Assembly (NCBI RefSeq): GCF_026540895.1
Contig: NZ_JALNUR010000026.1
Span: 1 to 44,768 of the forward strand
DNA length: 44,768 nucleotides
Source: Sphingomonas sp. GM_Shp_1
GTDB taxonomy: Bacteria > Pseudomonadota > Alphaproteobacteria > Sphingomonadales > Sphingomonadaceae
Direction: 5' to 3'
Made by a program: the position numbers and the translations under genes. The notes under the pieces are model-generated. The model was not told the origin of the DNA. It was given only the letters and a program-made list of their open reading frames with translations, and did no database searches. This document shows, piece after piece, positions 18,146 to 26,155 of the stretch (the stretch's first letter is position 1; every line of letters starts with the position of its first letter).

Positions 18146-19230
18146 CGCGCGGTCGCCTGCAACAATTCGCGCGCGATGGCGCCCAGCGGCACGGTCTTGT
18201 CGGCGGCGCCCCGAGCGATGGCTTCCTTCGGCATGCCGAACACGACCGAGGTCGCCTCGTCCTGTGCCAGGGTTCGCGCGCCCGCCTGCTTCATTTCGAG
18301 CAGCCCGCGTGCGCCGTCGTCGCCCATGCCGGTCATGATGATGCCGACCGCGTTCGATCCCGCATTGCGCGCGGCCGAGCGGAACAGCACGTCGACCGAG
18401 GGGCGATGCCGGGACACGAGCGGCCCGTCCTTGACCGACACGACATAGCGCGCGCCCTGCCGCTCCAGCATCGTGTGGCGAAGGCCGCCGGGCGCGATCA
18501 GGACATGGCCGCGCATCACGGTGTCGCCGTCCTCGGCCTCCTTGACGTCGACCTGGCACAGGCCGTTCAGCCGCTTGGCGAAGGCGCGCGTGAAGCTTTC
18601 GGGCATGTGCTGGACGATGACGATGCCGGGCGAATTGGGCGGCAGCGCCTCCAGCACTTCGCGCAGCGCCTCGGTCCCGCCGGTCGAGGCGCCGATGCAC
18701 ACCACCATTTCGGTCGTGCGGCTCATCGCGCGACCCGTCGGCGGCGGCAGCACGGCGTCGGCGGTCAGCTTGCGCGCAGGTGCGCTTGCCCGTTCGCTCG
18801 CCCGTTCACTGGCGCTGCGCGGACGCAGCCGCGCGCGCGCCGCGCCCTTTACCGTTTCGCGGATCATCAGCCTGGCTTCCGCCAGGTGATCGGCAACGCC
18901 CATGCGCGGTTTCAGGATCACGTCGACCGCCCCCGCCTCCAGCGCCTGGAGCAGCGTTTCCGACCCTTCCTCGACCAGCGACGAACACATCACGACCGGC
19001 ACCGGCCGCTGGCTCATCAGCTTGCGCAGGAAAGTGACGCCGTCCATCCGCGGCATCTCGACGTCCAACGTGATGACGTCGGGCACCTCGTCCTGGATAT
19101 AGCGTGCGGCGGCAAAGGGATCGGCGGCGGCGGCGATCACCTGAATGTCCGGATCCTCGCTGAGGATCGCGGTCATCGCCTGGCGAACGCTGGCACTGTC
19201 GTCGATGACGAGGACGCGGATCGGCTTCAT
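18142..19230 (-). CDS. cheB: Chemotaxis protein-glutamate methylesterase/glutaminase
   Basis: This 362-residue protein has the standard CheB plan. The receiver domain (1-120) has its phospho-acceptor at D56 in [12 protein letters not shown] linker rich in Ser, Glu, Arg and Ala ([14 protein letters not shown]) follows. The esterase domain has the triad S182 (GASTGG), H208 (VQHMPESF) and D305 (GMGDDGARG). It removes methyl groups from receptor glutamates to reset adaptation and is switched on by CheA. It lies one base after cheR and overlaps the next gene by ATGA, which keeps methylation and demethylation enzymes on one message. Confidence 0.97.
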   Translation of the reverse strand: MKPIRVLVIDDSASVRQAMTAILSEDPDIQVIAAAADPFAAARYIQDEVPDVITLDVEMPRMDGVTFLRKLMSQRPVPVVMCSSLVEEGSETLLQALEAGAVDVILKPRMGVADHLAEARLMIRETVKGAARARLRPRSASERASERASAPARKLTADAVLPPPTGRAMSRTTEMVVCIGASTGGTEALREVLEALPPNSPGIVIVQHMPESFTRAFAKRLNGLCQVDVKEAEDGDTVMRGHVLIAPGGLRHTMLERQGARYVVSVKDGPLVSRHRPSVDVLFRSAARNAGSNAVGIIMTGMGDDGARGLLEMKQAGARTLAQDEATSVVFGMPKEAIARGAADKTVPLGAIARELLQATAR

Positions 19231-19231
19231 G

Positions 19232-20101
19232 TCAGCAGCGCTCGAAGACGGTGTAGGAGACGGTCTTCACCGGCAGGTCCATGCCCGCGATCGTCTCCGA
19301 ATGACCCAGGAACAGATAGCCGCCGGGCCGAAGGCAATCGCACAAGCGGCGCACCACCTTTTCCTGCGTCGGCTTGTCGAAATAGATCAGCACGTTGCGG
19401 CAGAAGATGATGTCCATCGGCTCCCCCACCGGATAGCGCGCGTCCATCAGGTTGAGGCGTGCGAAGCCGATGGCGGCGCGCAGGTCGGGCGTGATCCGCA
19501 CCTTGCCCGCCCTGCGATCGCGCGAGGCCGCGACGTAGCGCTGGCGCAGCATCGACGGCACCGGATCGACCAGTGCTGCGTCGTAGATGCCCCGGCGCGC
19601 GGCCTCCAGCACCTCGGTATCGATATCGGTGGCCAGGATGCCGTACTCGCCGCCCCGCGCCTGGACGAACCGGTCGATGACCATCGCCATCGTATAGGGT
19701 TCGGCGCCGGTCGAACAGGCCGCGCTCCACGCACGGATGCGGCGTTGGCCGGTCGCGGCGATCGTGGGCAGCGCGACCTTTTCCAGGAACTCGAAATGGC
19801 CGGGTTCGCGGAAAAAGTCCGTCTTGTTCGTCGTCACCGCATTGACCAGATGATCGATCTCGTCGTTCGCGTTGGCATCGGCGAACAACAGGTCGCAATA
19901 GGCATTGAGCGTCGTCGTGCCCGTGTCGCGCAGCCGGCGGCGCAAGCGCCCTTCCAGCATCGTGGCCTTGGTGCGTGGCATCTTGATGCCGGTTTCGTCG
20001 TAGATCAGCGCGGCGAGGCGCGCGAATCGATCGGCGCTGAGGTGGTCGAGATCACCCGGGCCATGCGTTATGGCGACGGGGGCTTTTGCGACGGCAGCCA
20101 T
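19232..20101 (-). CDS. cheR: Chemotaxis protein methyltransferase
   Basis: This 289-residue CheR uses S-adenosylmethionine to methylate receptor glutamates. The N-terminal helical domain includes [20 protein letters not shown] and RLRDTG. The catalytic part shows [69 protein letters not shown] and a final LFLGHSE. The receptor of this operon lacks an obvious NWETF-type tether at its C-terminus, so CheR probably docks without it. A 104-base gap with a strong hairpin separates cheR from the cheW gene before it. Confidence 0.97.
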   Translation of the reverse strand: MAAVAKAPVAITHGPGDLDHLSADRFARLAALIYDETGIKMPRTKATMLEGRLRRRLRDTGTTTLNAYCDLLFADANANDEIDHLVNAVTTNKTDFFREPGHFEFLEKVALPTIAATGQRRIRAWSAACSTGAEPYTMAMVIDRFVQARGGEYGILATDIDTEVLEAARRGIYDAALVDPVPSMLRQRYVAASRDRRAGKVRITPDLRAAIGFARLNLMDARYPVGEPMDIIFCRNVLIYFDKPTQEKVVRRLCDCLRPGGYLFLGHSETIAGMDLPVKTVSYTVFERC

Positions 20102-20158
20102 GAGGTGCGTTCCATCGACGGGGGCGAGAAGGCCGGGCCGTCGTCAACGAGGATAGAG

Positions 20159-20189
20159 GGGCGCAGCGGCGACAGAGTCGGCTGCGCCC
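20159..20189 (-). other. Strong hairpin between cheW and cheR
   Basis: GGGCGCAGC and GCTGCGCCC form a perfect nine-pair stem, and CGAC/GTCG continue it inside around an AGA loop with a two-base bulge. No T-run follows on the minus strand, so it is unlikely to be a full terminator. It sits in the longest gap of an otherwise tightly packed operon. It could be an attenuator, a processing site or a stability element that sets the level of cheR-cheB against the genes before it. Confidence 0.6.
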
Positions 20190-20205
20190 GAAGGGAAGCG
20201 GGGCG

Positions 20206-20685
20206 TCAGGCCGCCGTCGCGAAGGTCGCGGCGTCGATATCCTCGCGCGAGAAGATCTCGGCCACGTTGATGACGACGACGAAGCCATCGGGTTCGCGCA
20301 CCACGCCCTCGATATAATCGGAGCGCCAGCGCATTCCGATATCGGGCGCAGGCTCCAGCCGTTCCGCCGCGAAGGTCGTGACCGCGAGCACGCGGTCGAC
20401 CACCAGTCCGAGCGACACGATGCGATCGGCGAGCGGCACGTCGACGATCAGCACCCGGGTCGACAGCGTCGGTTCGGCCGAGGCGAGGCCGAGGCGCGCG
20501 CGCAGGTCGACCGTCGGCACCCCCTGCCCGCGCACGTCGGTCAGGCCGAGCAGCCAGCCGGGTCCGTTCGGGACCCGGAAGGCGGGGGCGTAATCGAGGA
20601 TTTCGCGGACCAGCGTCACCGATACCGCGAACACCTCGTCGCCCAGGCCGAATGTGACGGCCTGCACGCTCGCCCCCTCGCTCAC
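20206..20685 (-). CDS. cheW: CheW coupling protein (second copy in the operon)
   Basis: This 159-residue CheW-domain protein links receptors to CheA. Visible signatures are [60 protein letters not shown] and [14 protein letters not shown]. It starts at a GTG that overlaps the mcp stop (GTGA, 20682-20685), which indicates coupled translation. It differs clearly from the other CheW at 22525-23046, so the two may serve different receptors or array positions. Confidence 0.95.
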   Translation of the reverse strand: MSEGASVQAVTFGLGDEVFAVSVTLVREILDYAPAFRVPNGPGWLLGLTDVRGQGVPTVDLRARLGLASAEPTLSTRVLIVDVPLADRIVSLGLVVDRVLAVTTFAAERLEPAPDIGMRWRSDYIEGVVREPDGFVVVINVAEIFSREDIDAATFATAA

Positions 20686-22499
20686 GCGGCCTGTCCGAAG
20701 TCGGCGTCCTCGCCGTCGGGACCGCCCTGCGTCAGGTCGAGCGCAAAGCCACGGGCGCGGGCCTGCTGGTCGGCGACCGAATTGGCCTTGGGACGGTATG
20801 CGGGCGCCGCCTTCCGGGCCGGGGCGGCCTTGGTGGACGGTGCCGCCGCCTTGCGCTGCGCGTTAGCGGCGCGAGCGACAGGCGAGCCACGGTCCTCGAC
20901 GCGGAAGAATGCGATGCTCTGTTGCAGTTCCTCGGCCTGGGCGGCGAGTTCTTCCGAGGTGGAGGAAATCTGCTCGGACGCGCCGGCATTCTGCTGCGTC
21001 ACCTGATCGAGCTGCTGGATCGCCTGGTTGATCTGGCTCGCCCCGATGTCCTGCTCGCGGCAGGCGGCGCTGATTTCCGACACCAGTTCCGCGGTGCGGC
21101 GGATATCCGGGACCAGCTTGCCCAGCATCTCGCCCGCGTCGGCGGCCGCCTTCACCGTCTCCGACGAGACCGAGCTGATCTCGGCAGCGGCAGTCTGGCT
21201 GCGCTCGGCGAGCTTTCGCACTTCCGAGGCGACGACCGCGAAACCCTTGCCATGTTCGCCGGCGCGGGCGGCCTCGACCGCGGCGTTGAGCGCCAGCAGG
21301 TCCGTCTGGCGGGCGATTTCCTGGACGATGCCGATCTTCTCGGCGATCGTACGCATCGCGCCCACCGCCTTGTCGACCGCCACGCCGCTGGCTTCCGCGT
21401 CCTTCGACGACTGACGCGCGATCTTTTCGGTCTGCGCCGCATTATCGGCGTTCTGCTTGATGTTGGCGGCCATCTGTTCCATCGAAGCCGAGGCTTCCTC
21501 GGCCGCCGCGGCCTGTTCGGTCGCACCCTGCGACACCTGCTCGGACGATGCCGACAGTTGCTGGCTGCCCGCCGCGACATTGTCCGCCGCCGCCGAGGCA
21601 TCGCCGACGACGTTGCGCAGGCGTTCGGCCATCGTCACCAGCGCCAGGCCCAGCGTGTCCTTGTCCGACAGCGGCTGGTGCTGCACCATCAGGTTACCGC
21701 CGGCGATCTCGGTGGCGAGGTTCGCGCTCTTGCGCAGGTTCGCGGTCATCCCATTGACGGTGTTGACCAGATCCTTGATCTCATCGTTGCTGTTGACGGT
21801 GACTTCACGATCGAGGTCGCCGATCGCCACCGCATCCAGCGCGACGCCGATCCGCTTCAGGCCGTTCGAGACCAGCAGTGAAATCCAGACGGCACCCGCA
21901 ACGGCAATCAGCATCGCCACCACCGCAACGGTGATCAGCAGCGTGCGCGCCTGCTCGTAGAGATCGTTCGTGTCCTTGTCCGCCTGGATCATTGCGTCCT
22001 GGCTGATCTTGACCAGCTTGCCCAACGAGTCAGCCATCTTCATCGTCTTCTCGCGACCGTTCGTCATGGAGATGGTCGCAGCGTCCTTGTTGTTGTTGGC
22101 GAGCGCGAGCTGACGGATTTGATCGTTGATGGGCTTGTACGCCTCCCACTGATCATTGGCATCCTGCCAGAGCGGCCGCCCCTCCTCCGTCGCCAGTTTC
22201 AGGCCATCGGCGAACAATTTGTCGACCGTAGCCCGTTGGCCCATCAACCGGTCATTAAAGTCCTTCGTCTTCTCCAGATCGTCGGTCATCGCCATATTCT
22301 TTTCGTTGCGGACGACCCGACCAGTCTCGGCATCGATCGATAGCGCGATTTCCATGCGCTTCGAGGGGCCGGCAATGACGTCGCTGATGGCGGTGTTCAG
22401 GCTCGACATCCGCGTGACCCCGACGGTCACCACGGCGAGCAGGGCACAGATCAGGATGGCGAACGTCGCCCCCAATTTCATTTTGATGGTTGCACGCAT
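20682..22499 (-). CDS. Methyl-accepting chemotaxis protein, 4HB sensor type
   Basis: This 605-residue transmembrane receptor has TM1 at about 9-28 and a periplasmic four-helix-bundle region at about 31-186. TM2 lies at 187-210, the HAMP domain at about 211-263, and a long cytoplasmic coiled coil follows. The signalling tip at 393-415 is canonical ([20 protein letters not shown], then [20 protein letters not shown]). The tail is a low-complexity Ala/Lys/Pro linker ([19 protein letters not shown]) ending DFGQAA. It has no pentapeptide tether for CheR. It is the only membrane receptor in the cluster and probably the main input. The ligand cannot be inferred. Confidence 0.96.
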   Translation of the reverse strand: MRATIKMKLGATFAILICALLAVVTVGVTRMSSLNTAISDVIAGPSKRMEIALSIDAETGRVVRNEKNMAMTDDLEKTKDFNDRLMGQRATVDKLFADGLKLATEEGRPLWQDANDQWEAYKPINDQIRQLALANNNKDAATISMTNGREKTMKMADSLGKLVKISQDAMIQADKDTNDLYEQARTLLITVAVVAMLIAVAGAVWISLLVSNGLKRIGVALDAVAIGDLDREVTVNSNDEIKDLVNTVNGMTANLRKSANLATEIAGGNLMVQHQPLSDKDTLGLALVTMAERLRNVVGDASAAADNVAAGSQQLSASSEQVSQGATEQAAAAEEASASMEQMAANIKQNADNAAQTEKIARQSSKDAEASGVAVDKAVGAMRTIAEKIGIVQEIARQTDLLALNAAVEAARAGEHGKGFAVVASEVRKLAERSQTAAAEISSVSSETVKAAADAGEMLGKLVPDIRRTAELVSEISAACREQDIGASQINQAIQQLDQVTQQNAGASEQISSTSEELAAQAEELQQSIAFFRVEDRGSPVARAANAQRKAAAPSTKAAPARKAAPAYRPKANSVADQQARARGFALDLTQGGPDGEDADFGQAA

Positions 22500-22524
22500 G
22501 TCTTAAAATCCCCCCGTTCTGGGA

Positions 22525-23046
22525 TCAGTGGATGGAGCGCGCTGCGGCATCGCCGTGCGCAAGGTTCAGGAAAATCGTTTCGAGATCGGGCAGCACGACG
22601 ATATCGTCGTCGCCGTGGCGGATCAGCGCCCGCACCAGATCCCGGCGCCAGCGCAGGCCCACGACGGGCGCCTCTTCGCTGGTATCGGCGTGGAAGGTCG
22701 CGACCTCGTGCACCTTGTCGGTGCGCAGGCCGATCAGCGTCGCCTCGCCGTCGAGATCGAGTTCGATCACGACGATCCGGCTGTCGACGGTCCCCTCCAC
22801 CACCGGCATGCCGAAGGCGAGGCGCAGGTCCGCGATCGGGATAATCCGGCCGCGGAAGTTGACGACATGCCGGACGAGCGCGGGCGCGCCCGGCACGACG
22901 GTTTCCGGCATCATATCCAGGATCTCGCGGACCAGCACCGCCTCGAGCGCGAAGCTCTGGCCGCCGAGGTCGAAGACCAGCACTTCGAGCTGGCCGTCAT
23001 CGGTCCACGGAATGGCGGCGGAGCGGCGGGTTTCATCCGGCTGCAC
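22525..23046 (-). CDS. cheW: CheW coupling protein (first copy in the operon)
   Basis: This 173-residue CheW-domain protein contains LEVLVFDLGGQSFALEAVLV, REILDMMPETVVPGAP, HVVNFRGRIIPIADLRLAFG, GLRTDKVHEVATFHAD and VVGLRWRRDLVRALI. The GTG start at 23044-23046 lies inside the end of cheA, with a 14-base overlap. An N-terminal extension of about 15 residues and a C-terminal ETIFLNLAHGDAAARSIH tail distinguish it from the other CheW. It should join CheA and the receptor in the array. Confidence 0.95.
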   Translation of the reverse strand: MQPDETRRSAAIPWTDDGQLEVLVFDLGGQSFALEAVLVREILDMMPETVVPGAPALVRHVVNFRGRIIPIADLRLAFGMPVVEGTVDSRIVVIELDLDGEATLIGLRTDKVHEVATFHADTSEEAPVVGLRWRRDLVRALIRHGDDDIVVLPDLETIFLNLAHGDAAARSIH

Positions 23047-25027
23047 GCAGGCTCTCCTCTGTCGGTTGGGCCGAGGCGACGAGCTGCGCGATGTCGAGGA
23101 TCAGCGCGACCTCGCCGTCGCCCATGATCGTCGCACCGGCGAAGGTCGACGCACTGCGATGCAGCGGCGACATCGGTTTGATGACGGTCTGGTGGTTGCC
23201 GATGATCTGGTCGACGACCAGGCCGACGCGGCCCTGGGTGGTCGCGACGACGACGATCTTCTGGTACGGATCGGGCCGGGTGCCGGTCGCGAACAATTCC
23301 CGCAGGCGCAGGAACGGCACCAGCTTCTCACGCAAGGTGATGAGGCTGCGGCCACGGTGGCGCATATCGTCCTCGAGGCTCAGCTCCAGGCATTCCTCGA
23401 CCGCGGTCAGCGGAATGACGTAGCGGCTGTTCCCGACCCGCACGAGCAGGCCGTCGATGATCGCGAGCGTCAGCGGGATGCGCAGACTGATGGTCGATCC
23501 CTGACCGTCGACCGAGGCGATGTCGATCGTGCCGCGCAAACCTTCGATCGTCCGCTTGACGACGTCCATGCCGACGCCGCGCCCCGACAAATTGGTGATC
23601 TGCGCCGCGGTCGAGAAACCGGGGGCGAAGATCAACTGGAGCAGTTCCTGGTCGGACAGAAGCTGATCGGGCTGGATCAGGCCATTGGCCTCCGCCTTGG
23701 CGCGGACACGGGCACGGTCGATGCCACGACCGTCGTCGCGGATGGTGATGACCACCTCGCCGCCGCTCTGGTGCGCGCCCAGGCGGACGGTGCCCGCTTC
23801 GGGCTTGCCTGCCGCGATACGTTGTTCGGCCGACTCCAGGCCATGGTCGCAGCTATTGCGGACCAGATGGACCATGGGGTCGAACAGGCGCTCGATCACG
23901 GTCTTGTCGACCTCGGTCGCCTCGCCTTCGGTGACGAGCGCGATATTCTTGCCCGTGTCGCGGGCGAGGTCGTGGATCAGGCGGCGGAAGCGGCCGAACA
24001 GGCTCGCCACCGGCACCATGCGCAGCACCATCATCGTGTCGCGGAGTTCGCCCGCGAGCCGCTCGATCTCCTCGGAGACGGAACGCAGGGTGAGGTCGTG
24101 GCCGTGGTGCGCGAGCTGCGACAGGCGGCTTTGCGCGATGACCAGTTCGCCGACGCGGTCCATCAGCGCATCGAGCCGACCGGCGGGAACGCGGACGCTC
24201 TCCTCCGCCTTGGCCGGGGTACGCGCGGCGTCGTTCGCGGCCTGCGGAACCGGCGCGGCGACCTCCACGACCGGTGCTTCGATCGCTTCGACGATAGCCT
24301 CGACGGCACCATCGGCGACGAGCGGCTCTATACTGAGCTCCATGTCGTCCATGACGAAGATGAAGACGTCTTCGATATCGTCGCGGCGGATGTCGCCCTT
24401 CAAGGTGACGTCCCAGCCGATATAACAATGCGTCGGCACCAGATCGGACAGCGGCGGCACGCCATCGGTGTGCGCGACGATGGTGCAGTCGCCCAGCTCG
24501 CGCAGTTCGTCGAGCAGCATCAAAGGGTTGGTGCCGTTCGCCATCGCATCGGGCGGCAGGCGGAAACGCACATGCCAGCCGCTCGCGCTTGCGGCGCTCG
24601 CCTGCGTGGCAGCCGTGGTGGTTGGCGTCGCGACCGACGCGGTCACGCTGCCGCCGGATGCGGCGTCGACCGCCTGTTGCAGTTCGGCGAGGATCGCATC
24701 GCCGTCGCTCTGCCGCGCGGTGCCCTCGACCAGACCGCGCATATGATCCTGCGCGGACAGGATGACCCCGACCAGCGCGGGCGTCGCGGGCACCTGGCCC
24801 TTGCGCACCCGGTCGAAGGCGGTTTCGCAATGATGGGTGAAGCCGGCAAGCGCATCGAAACCGAACATCGCGCCCGAACCCTTGAGCGTGTGCAGCCCCC
24901 GGAACACGGCGTTGACGAGGTCGATATCGTCCAGGCGGTGGGTCAGGTCGAGCAGCCCCTGCTCGACCTGGTCGAGCAGCTCGCCCGCCTCGACGCGGAA
25001 GGCAGCGATCGGATCGTCGCCGCTCAC
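23033..25027 (-). CDS. cheA: Chemotaxis histidine kinase CheA
   Basis: This 664-residue kinase starts at the GTG 25025-25027, which overlaps the cheY stop (GTGA). A longer reading frame extends back through cheY but only encodes arginine-rich nonsense there. The HPt domain has its phospho-acceptor at H46 in FRGLHTLKGSGAMFG. A CheY-binding-like region with an Ala/Pro/Val linker follows, then the dimer domain (RLDALMDRVGELVIAQSRLS). The ATPase boxes are HLVRNSCDHGLE, IRDDGRGIDR and LSGRGVGMDVV. The C-terminal CheW-like regulatory domain includes LTLAIIDGLLVRVGNSRYVI and DQIIGNHQTVIKPM. It phosphorylates the CheY and CheB of the same operon. Confidence 0.96.
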   Translation of the reverse strand: MSGDDPIAAFRVEAGELLDQVEQGLLDLTHRLDDIDLVNAVFRGLHTLKGSGAMFGFDALAGFTHHCETAFDRVRKGQVPATPALVGVILSAQDHMRGLVEGTARQSDGDAILAELQQAVDAASGGSVTASVATPTTTAATQASAASASGWHVRFRLPPDAMANGTNPLMLLDELRELGDCTIVAHTDGVPPLSDLVPTHCYIGWDVTLKGDIRRDDIEDVFIFVMDDMELSIEPLVADGAVEAIVEAIEAPVVEVAAPVPQAANDAARTPAKAEESVRVPAGRLDALMDRVGELVIAQSRLSQLAHHGHDLTLRSVSEEIERLAGELRDTMMVLRMVPVASLFGRFRRLIHDLARDTGKNIALVTEGEATEVDKTVIERLFDPMVHLVRNSCDHGLESAEQRIAAGKPEAGTVRLGAHQSGGEVVITIRDDGRGIDRARVRAKAEANGLIQPDQLLSDQELLQLIFAPGFSTAAQITNLSGRGVGMDVVKRTIEGLRGTIDIASVDGQGSTISLRIPLTLAIIDGLLVRVGNSRYVIPLTAVEECLELSLEDDMRHRGRSLITLREKLVPFLRLRELFATGTRPDPYQKIVVVATTQGRVGLVVDQIIGNHQTVIKPMSPLHRSASTFAGATIMGDGEVALILDIAQLVASAQPTEESLRAAG

Positions 25028-25392
25028 CTGCCCAGGACCTTGCGGGCGACCTTCACCAACTGATCCGGCACGAACGGCTTGACCAGCCAGCCGGTGGCGC
25101 CCGCCGCCTTGGCCTGGTTCTTCATCTCGGGATCGGATTCGGTGGAGAGGAAGATGATCGGCACGCCGGCCTGGGCGGGGCTCTTGCGCAGTTCGCGAAT
25201 CATCGACAGCCCGTCCATATTGGGCATGTTGAGATCGGTGACGATCATGTCGAACTTCGCCGCACCCGCCTTGGCGAGGCCATCGACGCCGTCGACGGCT
25301 TCGGTGACGGTATAGCCCGCGCCGGTCAGCGCGATGCGGATCGCCATACGCAGGCTGGCGGAATCGTCGACGGCAAGGATGGACGCACTCAT
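25024..25392 (-). CDS. cheY: Single-domain response regulator CheY
   Basis: This 122-residue receiver domain has the acid pair D9/D10 (AVDDSASLR), the phospho-acceptor D53 in VTDLNMPNMDG, and a Lys in WLVKPF near the end. It sits between the STAS gene (ATGA overlap) and cheA (GTGA overlap), the usual place for the output regulator of a chemosensory operon. It may bind the flagellar switch, but no flagellar gene is in the window, so output to another process is equally open. Confidence 0.95.
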   Translation of the reverse strand: MSASILAVDDSASLRMAIRIALTGAGYTVTEAVDGVDGLAKAGAAKFDMIVTDLNMPNMDGLSMIRELRKSPAQAGVPIIFLSTESDPEMKNQAKAAGATGWLVKPFVPDQLVKVARKVLGR

Positions 25393-25703
25393 TGTGGCAG
25401 GACTCCGTGGAACCAGAAATCAATGTCTTCGGGCGTCATCGCGCCCATGAAACCGGCGCGCTCGAGCAGCGCGGCCAGGGCGTCGGCCGCCGGTGCCGAC
25501 AGTTGCACGCTGCCGCCACCCACGCGGGCCTGGGCACGCGCGCTCTCGACGAGTTGCAGCACGCTGAGATCCGGCGCGGCGACGGCGGTCAGGTCGAGCG
25601 TCAGTGTACCCTCGCCACCCCGTTGGGCGGCGGCCAGCACATCGGCAAAGTCATGGATCGACGCCATCGTCAGCGACGACGGCGCAGCAGTGTTCGATAT
25701 CAT
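25389..25703 (-). CDS. STAS-domain protein heading the chemotaxis operon
   Basis: This small cytoplasmic protein of 104 residues has a STAS fold signature: GTLTLDLTAVAAPDLSVLQL followed by LVESARAQARVGGGSVQL and LAALLERAGF. S47 of DLSVLQL lies where anti-sigma-antagonist proteins carry their regulatory Ser. Its stop overlaps the cheY start (ATGA). Small STAS proteins are known at the head of some chemosensory operons, where they may organise the array or link it to another signal. Its partner is unknown. Confidence 0.8.
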   Translation of the reverse strand: MISNTAAPSSLTMASIHDFADVLAAAQRGGEGTLTLDLTAVAAPDLSVLQLVESARAQARVGGGSVQLSAPAADALAALLERAGFMGAMTPEDIDFWFHGVLPQ

Positions 25704-26155
25704 TTCGCAAGCCCCCTCTGGCCTACGGTCAGATACGGACGGACCGGTTAAAATCGATTTAAGGATGTACCGACTTGGACCTAAATCGAATTTTATTTTC
25801 AGAGTGAAGATAATTGGCAGTCACCTATCGCTGGTGACGACCAGTCACGCGAAATTTTCGGGAAGGACGTTTTTACCAGAAGCGGGCAGCCCCTGGGCGA
25901 GCGCGGCTTGCGAAATAACGAGGGCTTTCGGAGTCCATTTCGCTTCGGCATTCGCCGTCTGGCGGGCGATCAGTTCGCCAGCGTCCGGCCAAAGTAACTG
26001 CACCGAACCGGCCACCAAATCTGATCGTACCCTGATGGGCGCGAGGCGTACCGAGGCGGAGCACGCCCGAAGGTAACAATCTCGCCATCCAGATGTTAAG
26101 CAGCCGTCATATTCACCCGATACCCCCCTATCGACACATCGGATGGGGACACGGG
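25704..26155. other. Intergenic region between che operon and phosphoesterase gene
   Basis: This 452-base gap is more A+T-rich than its surroundings (notably 25745-25870) and should hold the divergent promoters of the chemotaxis operon and the metallophosphoesterase gene. The reading frames through it are short and show no recognised domain. Apart from the dyad pair at 25748-25795 I see no structured element. Confidence 0.5.
25748..25795. promoter_or_regulatory. Paired AT-rich dyads upstream of the che operon
   Basis: AAATCGATTT (25751-25760) is a perfect ten-base palindrome. A near copy, AAATCGAATTT, lies at 25783-25793, about three helical turns away. The two also pair with each other as an inverted repeat (TTAAAATCGATTTAAGG against CCTAAATCGAATTTTA). 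They lie 45-92 bases before the STAS start codon, where an operator or promoter element of the chemotaxis operon would be expected. No known regulator is assigned. Confidence 0.45.

Noticed and set aside
18146..18700. A longer version of the MCP-like protein reaching into cheB
   Set aside because: The added residues are the shadow of cheB in another frame (arginine-rich, no motif), and the ATG overlapping the cheB stop is the natural start.
25028..25423. A longer CheA with about 130 extra N-terminal residues
   Set aside because: The extension runs through cheY in another frame and gives arginine-rich sequence with no domain. The GTG at 25025-25027 directly precedes the HPt domain and overlaps the cheY stop in the same way as other junctions of the operon.
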